A DNA stretch of 64,000 nucleotides from Fratercula arctica (Eukaryota > Chordata > Aves > Charadriiformes > Alcidae). Location of the stretch: contig CANTUZ010000001.1 of NCBI GenBank assembly GCA_947846985.1, forward strand, positions 31,334,727-31,398,726, written 5' to 3'. Shown piece by piece: positions 61,501 to 64,000 of the stretch (its first letter is position 1; every line of letters starts with the position of its first letter). The notes below the pieces were generated by a model that made no database searches, was not told the origin of the DNA, and saw nothing but the letters and a program-made list of their open reading frames with translations. The position numbers and the translations under genes were made by a program.

Positions 61501-64000
61501 TGCTCCCTGCTTTCTTGGTAGCCCCTTGGGTTGGTTGATTACCCCTGTGGCCAGAGCAGAAGCCAGCATAGGTAGTCCAAGTCACCTTCTCTGCTGCAGA
61601 CCAGGCACACAAGCAGTTTGTTTGTTTGAGGAGATGAAGAATACTCTTCCCTCTTCTCCTAAGGGACAGTATGGTCTAGACTTTTTCCTAGACCAGTGAA
61701 GCTTTGTGATAACCCTGCTTGATCTGCTGTTGAAGCTGCCGCAACCAAGCCCATCAGTACCACTACAGCCTGGAAAGGTGGGTAGGCCTAATCACCCTAT
61801 TTCACCTATGTGTGAATATTGAAGTTAAAAGATTTGTTCCAAGTCCATAGAAGGAACCAGAGCAGGAAAACTTCTCTATTGTATATATGGCACATCCCAA
61901 GAAAGCGATTCTATGATTCGATGTACAGCTACAGTACAGCATGGTGTTACTTCTGTTCTAAAAAGCGGATAACCATTTTACCTCAGTGCTGCTCTATTAA
62001 TCTGATCCCTGACCCATAGGCAGGACTAACCAGCTTGGATTCAGTGCCTCAGTTTGTCCCAAAGCCAGTTCTAGCTAATGGGTCTTTCTCTTGTGATCCC
62101 CTGTGTGTTGCAGATGTTCTCCAGCAGCAGTTTGCCCTACCAACGTCCTCTGCACCCAAAGTGACAGTCCAACCTCACCGTCACCCGCATTCCTTGTAGT
62201 TTGTACCACTTTGCACTTACAACTTGAAAGAGAGCATTTGTAAGAATAACTGGCTTCCCAGAGTTGATGGGTCAGTGAGTGTCCTCATTTATGCACTCCC
62301 AATCTATCCATTACATTTCTTACTAGAGTCTCTCTGGTGAGACAACCAGGGAAATATGAAGCCCCCTGTAACCTCTTTAATCAAGTTCTGGTGCAACATC
62401 AGCAAGGTCCAGCAGATCCCTATGAAGCTTTTCATTTTCATTGCTCTTTTTCTCTGCTTTCTGGGTATGGGCTTGAGAGAAGGATTTCTCATCTCTCCAC
62501 AGAGGTAGGCTGGAATTAGACTGTCAGTGACGGGCTTGCGTGTGCTCTGGCAATGTAATTTAGCAGGTCATCAGTCTATGATGAAGACTTAGGTTCCTTC
62601 CGGCATTTTCGTTCATTTGAGATGGCTGAGTGCTTTGCCTCCTTTCTTTATTGCATGATTTTTATATAATTGTTCCAACTTACACATAATTACATTAGAT
62701 CTGCTATTTAAATGCCATCTAGTGCTCTTCTTTATTCAAAAAGCCTGACGCTGTTATCAAATTTAAAAGAATATGGAAATGTGAGGTGCTTTCACAGCAA
62801 TAGTAGACTTCCAGTCTAAGTTACCCTTTTATACTTCACAACCCGAAGCACCAAGTGCACAATCATGTACCACTCAGCACTGAAATCCTGCTGCAGTGAG
62901 GCAAACCTTAGCAAGGGAGAGTGAAGCAGGAGGATAAACACTTGATCTCTCTTTTCTTAGCTCTTATTTTTTGTATTCAGGTAACCGCTAGCTTCAAGCT
63001 GAAGATATGAGCGTCAGTGTAGTAACTTTTCTAAAAGTAACCACTTTCAGCATTGACGGATGTTGCCTTCTCTTTTGAAAGCACTTCACCTCACAAATGG
63101 TTTTGGGTTGGGCTCTGCTCATGGATCTTTATGGCACAAAGATGATGCTTTTAAGCCACCGGAACAAGGTTTATCTTCTCTTGAACTTGCAGGCACTCCT
63201 GACTCTTCTGATGCTCCGGTCTTATTTCAAGCATCACACTATTAATTTGCAGAAATAGTTTTTCCCCTGAGCTGATGTTGTTGCTTGGTTTCTGTTAATC
63301 ATTTATTGTTCTATCATCTCCTCTGATTTTTTTACAAGATATTATGAATGATGTGGCTCTGAGTATACACGATTTCCTTAAACAGAGAATTCCTTCCAAG
63401 TGCAGTTTCATTCTTTAGATTTCTGCTGCTGGGCACCAAAGGAACCCAGTAATCAGCAAGCCAAGCAGGATCCTGGTGAGGGTTCATTAAGTTTCAACAT
63501 TCAGCACTCTGTAAATTTCTTATGAGGAACTGTGGCCCAACCTATGTGGGGCTAGATAAAAAGATATTAGAAAGCATTCAGAATGAACTATGGATGAAAC
63601 ACATAAGTACTTCATAATTTGTCTGTTGGAGGGAGAAGGATTGGAAGTGGTGTTCCTTCTGTATCTTTTGAATGGTTGCAGTCAAACTGGGCACGCACCA
63701 AATGCATAATTTTAGACACGACTGATTGCTGTGCAGGTTAATAAGTGTCTGATGTCTCTCATGCTTATACCCCGTTTTCAATTGTTTCTTATGTTGCCAG
63801 CATTTAACCATCTGAAGTGAAGCTTTGCCTGTCATGTCTAATCAGGTGGAGTTATAAAGAAGTTTTGTTTCTCCTTTTGATTGGCTTACAATTTGTGTTG
63901 AATGTATGCCATTTATTCTTCTGGTGAAAATCTGTTCAAGTCTTCCCACTTACAGCTTGTTGAAAAACAAGCGTGCATGTGCTCAAGAGGCACTTCTTGC
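55531..64000. other. Gene-poor unique sequence to window end
   Basis: About 8.5 kb with no recognised gene, RNA gene or transposon. Features are limited to an imperfect 15-bp direct repeat around tgtcaaaatatttgt (about 55968 and 55989), a short TA run near 60955-60969, and AT-rich segments (such as 56700-56760 and 62640-62720) that could be conserved non-coding DNA. Overlapping open frames near 59.4-60.7 kb occur on both strands and look like chance. Confidence 0.5.

Noticed and set aside
61908..61925. CR1-tail-like gattctatgattcgatg
   Set aside because: No CR1 untranslated region or TTCCAACC motif precedes it, so the resemblance is a short chance match.
1..64000. CRISPR array, operon, phage or other prokaryotic system; tRNA or rRNA genes; mitochondrial insert
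   Set aside because: No regularly spaced repeats, no Shine-Dalgarno-led dense coding and no cloverleaf-like sequence was seen, and the CR1 and LTR content is avian. No mitochondrial-like sequence was recognised.

Overview
This window looks like non-genic (intergenic or intronic) chromosomal DNA from a bird. The evidence is its interspersed repeats: at least nine fragments of the CR1 LINE retrotransposon, with the typical bird 3' ends (tandem ATTCTATG-like units preceded by a TTCCAACC motif), and solo retroviral LTRs, one of which belongs to an abundant avian LTR family I recognise. The background is AT-rich and CpG-poor, with no CpG island. I found no prokaryotic gene organisation, no CRISPR array, no tRNA or rRNA gene, and no exon series that I can assign to a known host gene.

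Layout. 1-5.3 kb is unique-looking sequence with one possible isolated exon (1565-1689). 5.3-9.3 kb holds two CR1 3' fragments in opposite orientations, a solo LTR (8539-9108) with a 5-bp target duplication, and a short CR1 3' tail. 13.05-14.29 kb is a very old, heavily decayed CR1 copy that still follows the reverse-transcriptase (RT) to C-terminal region. 14.3-37.4 kb is mostly unique AT-rich sequence with short tandem duplications, small palindromes, low-complexity tracts, a probable ancient reptile/bird repeat near 30.15 kb, and stretches that read like conserved non-coding DNA. 37.4-43.9 kb is the densest repeat cluster: four CR1 copies of differing 3'-end type plus a second solo LTR (42271-42988). 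The CR1 copy at 39551-41288 is the best-preserved coding relic in the window. 43.9-64 kb has a short CR1 tail (46.8 kb), a probable third LTR (about 53.97-54.39 kb), another CR1 fragment (55.03-55.53 kb), and otherwise unique sequence.

Nothing here works together as a pathway. The only recognisable protein-coding history is retrotransposon ORF2, and every copy is inactivated. The best-preserved copy is broken mainly by in-frame TGA codons where the family usually has arginine, and by loss of a catalytic aspartate in the RT active site. These changes fit CpG decay. I did not find a convincing novel biological system. The most useful observations are the well-preserved CR1, the precise LTR boundaries with target duplications, two weak exon candidates, and several candidate conserved non-coding segments that need alignment to test.
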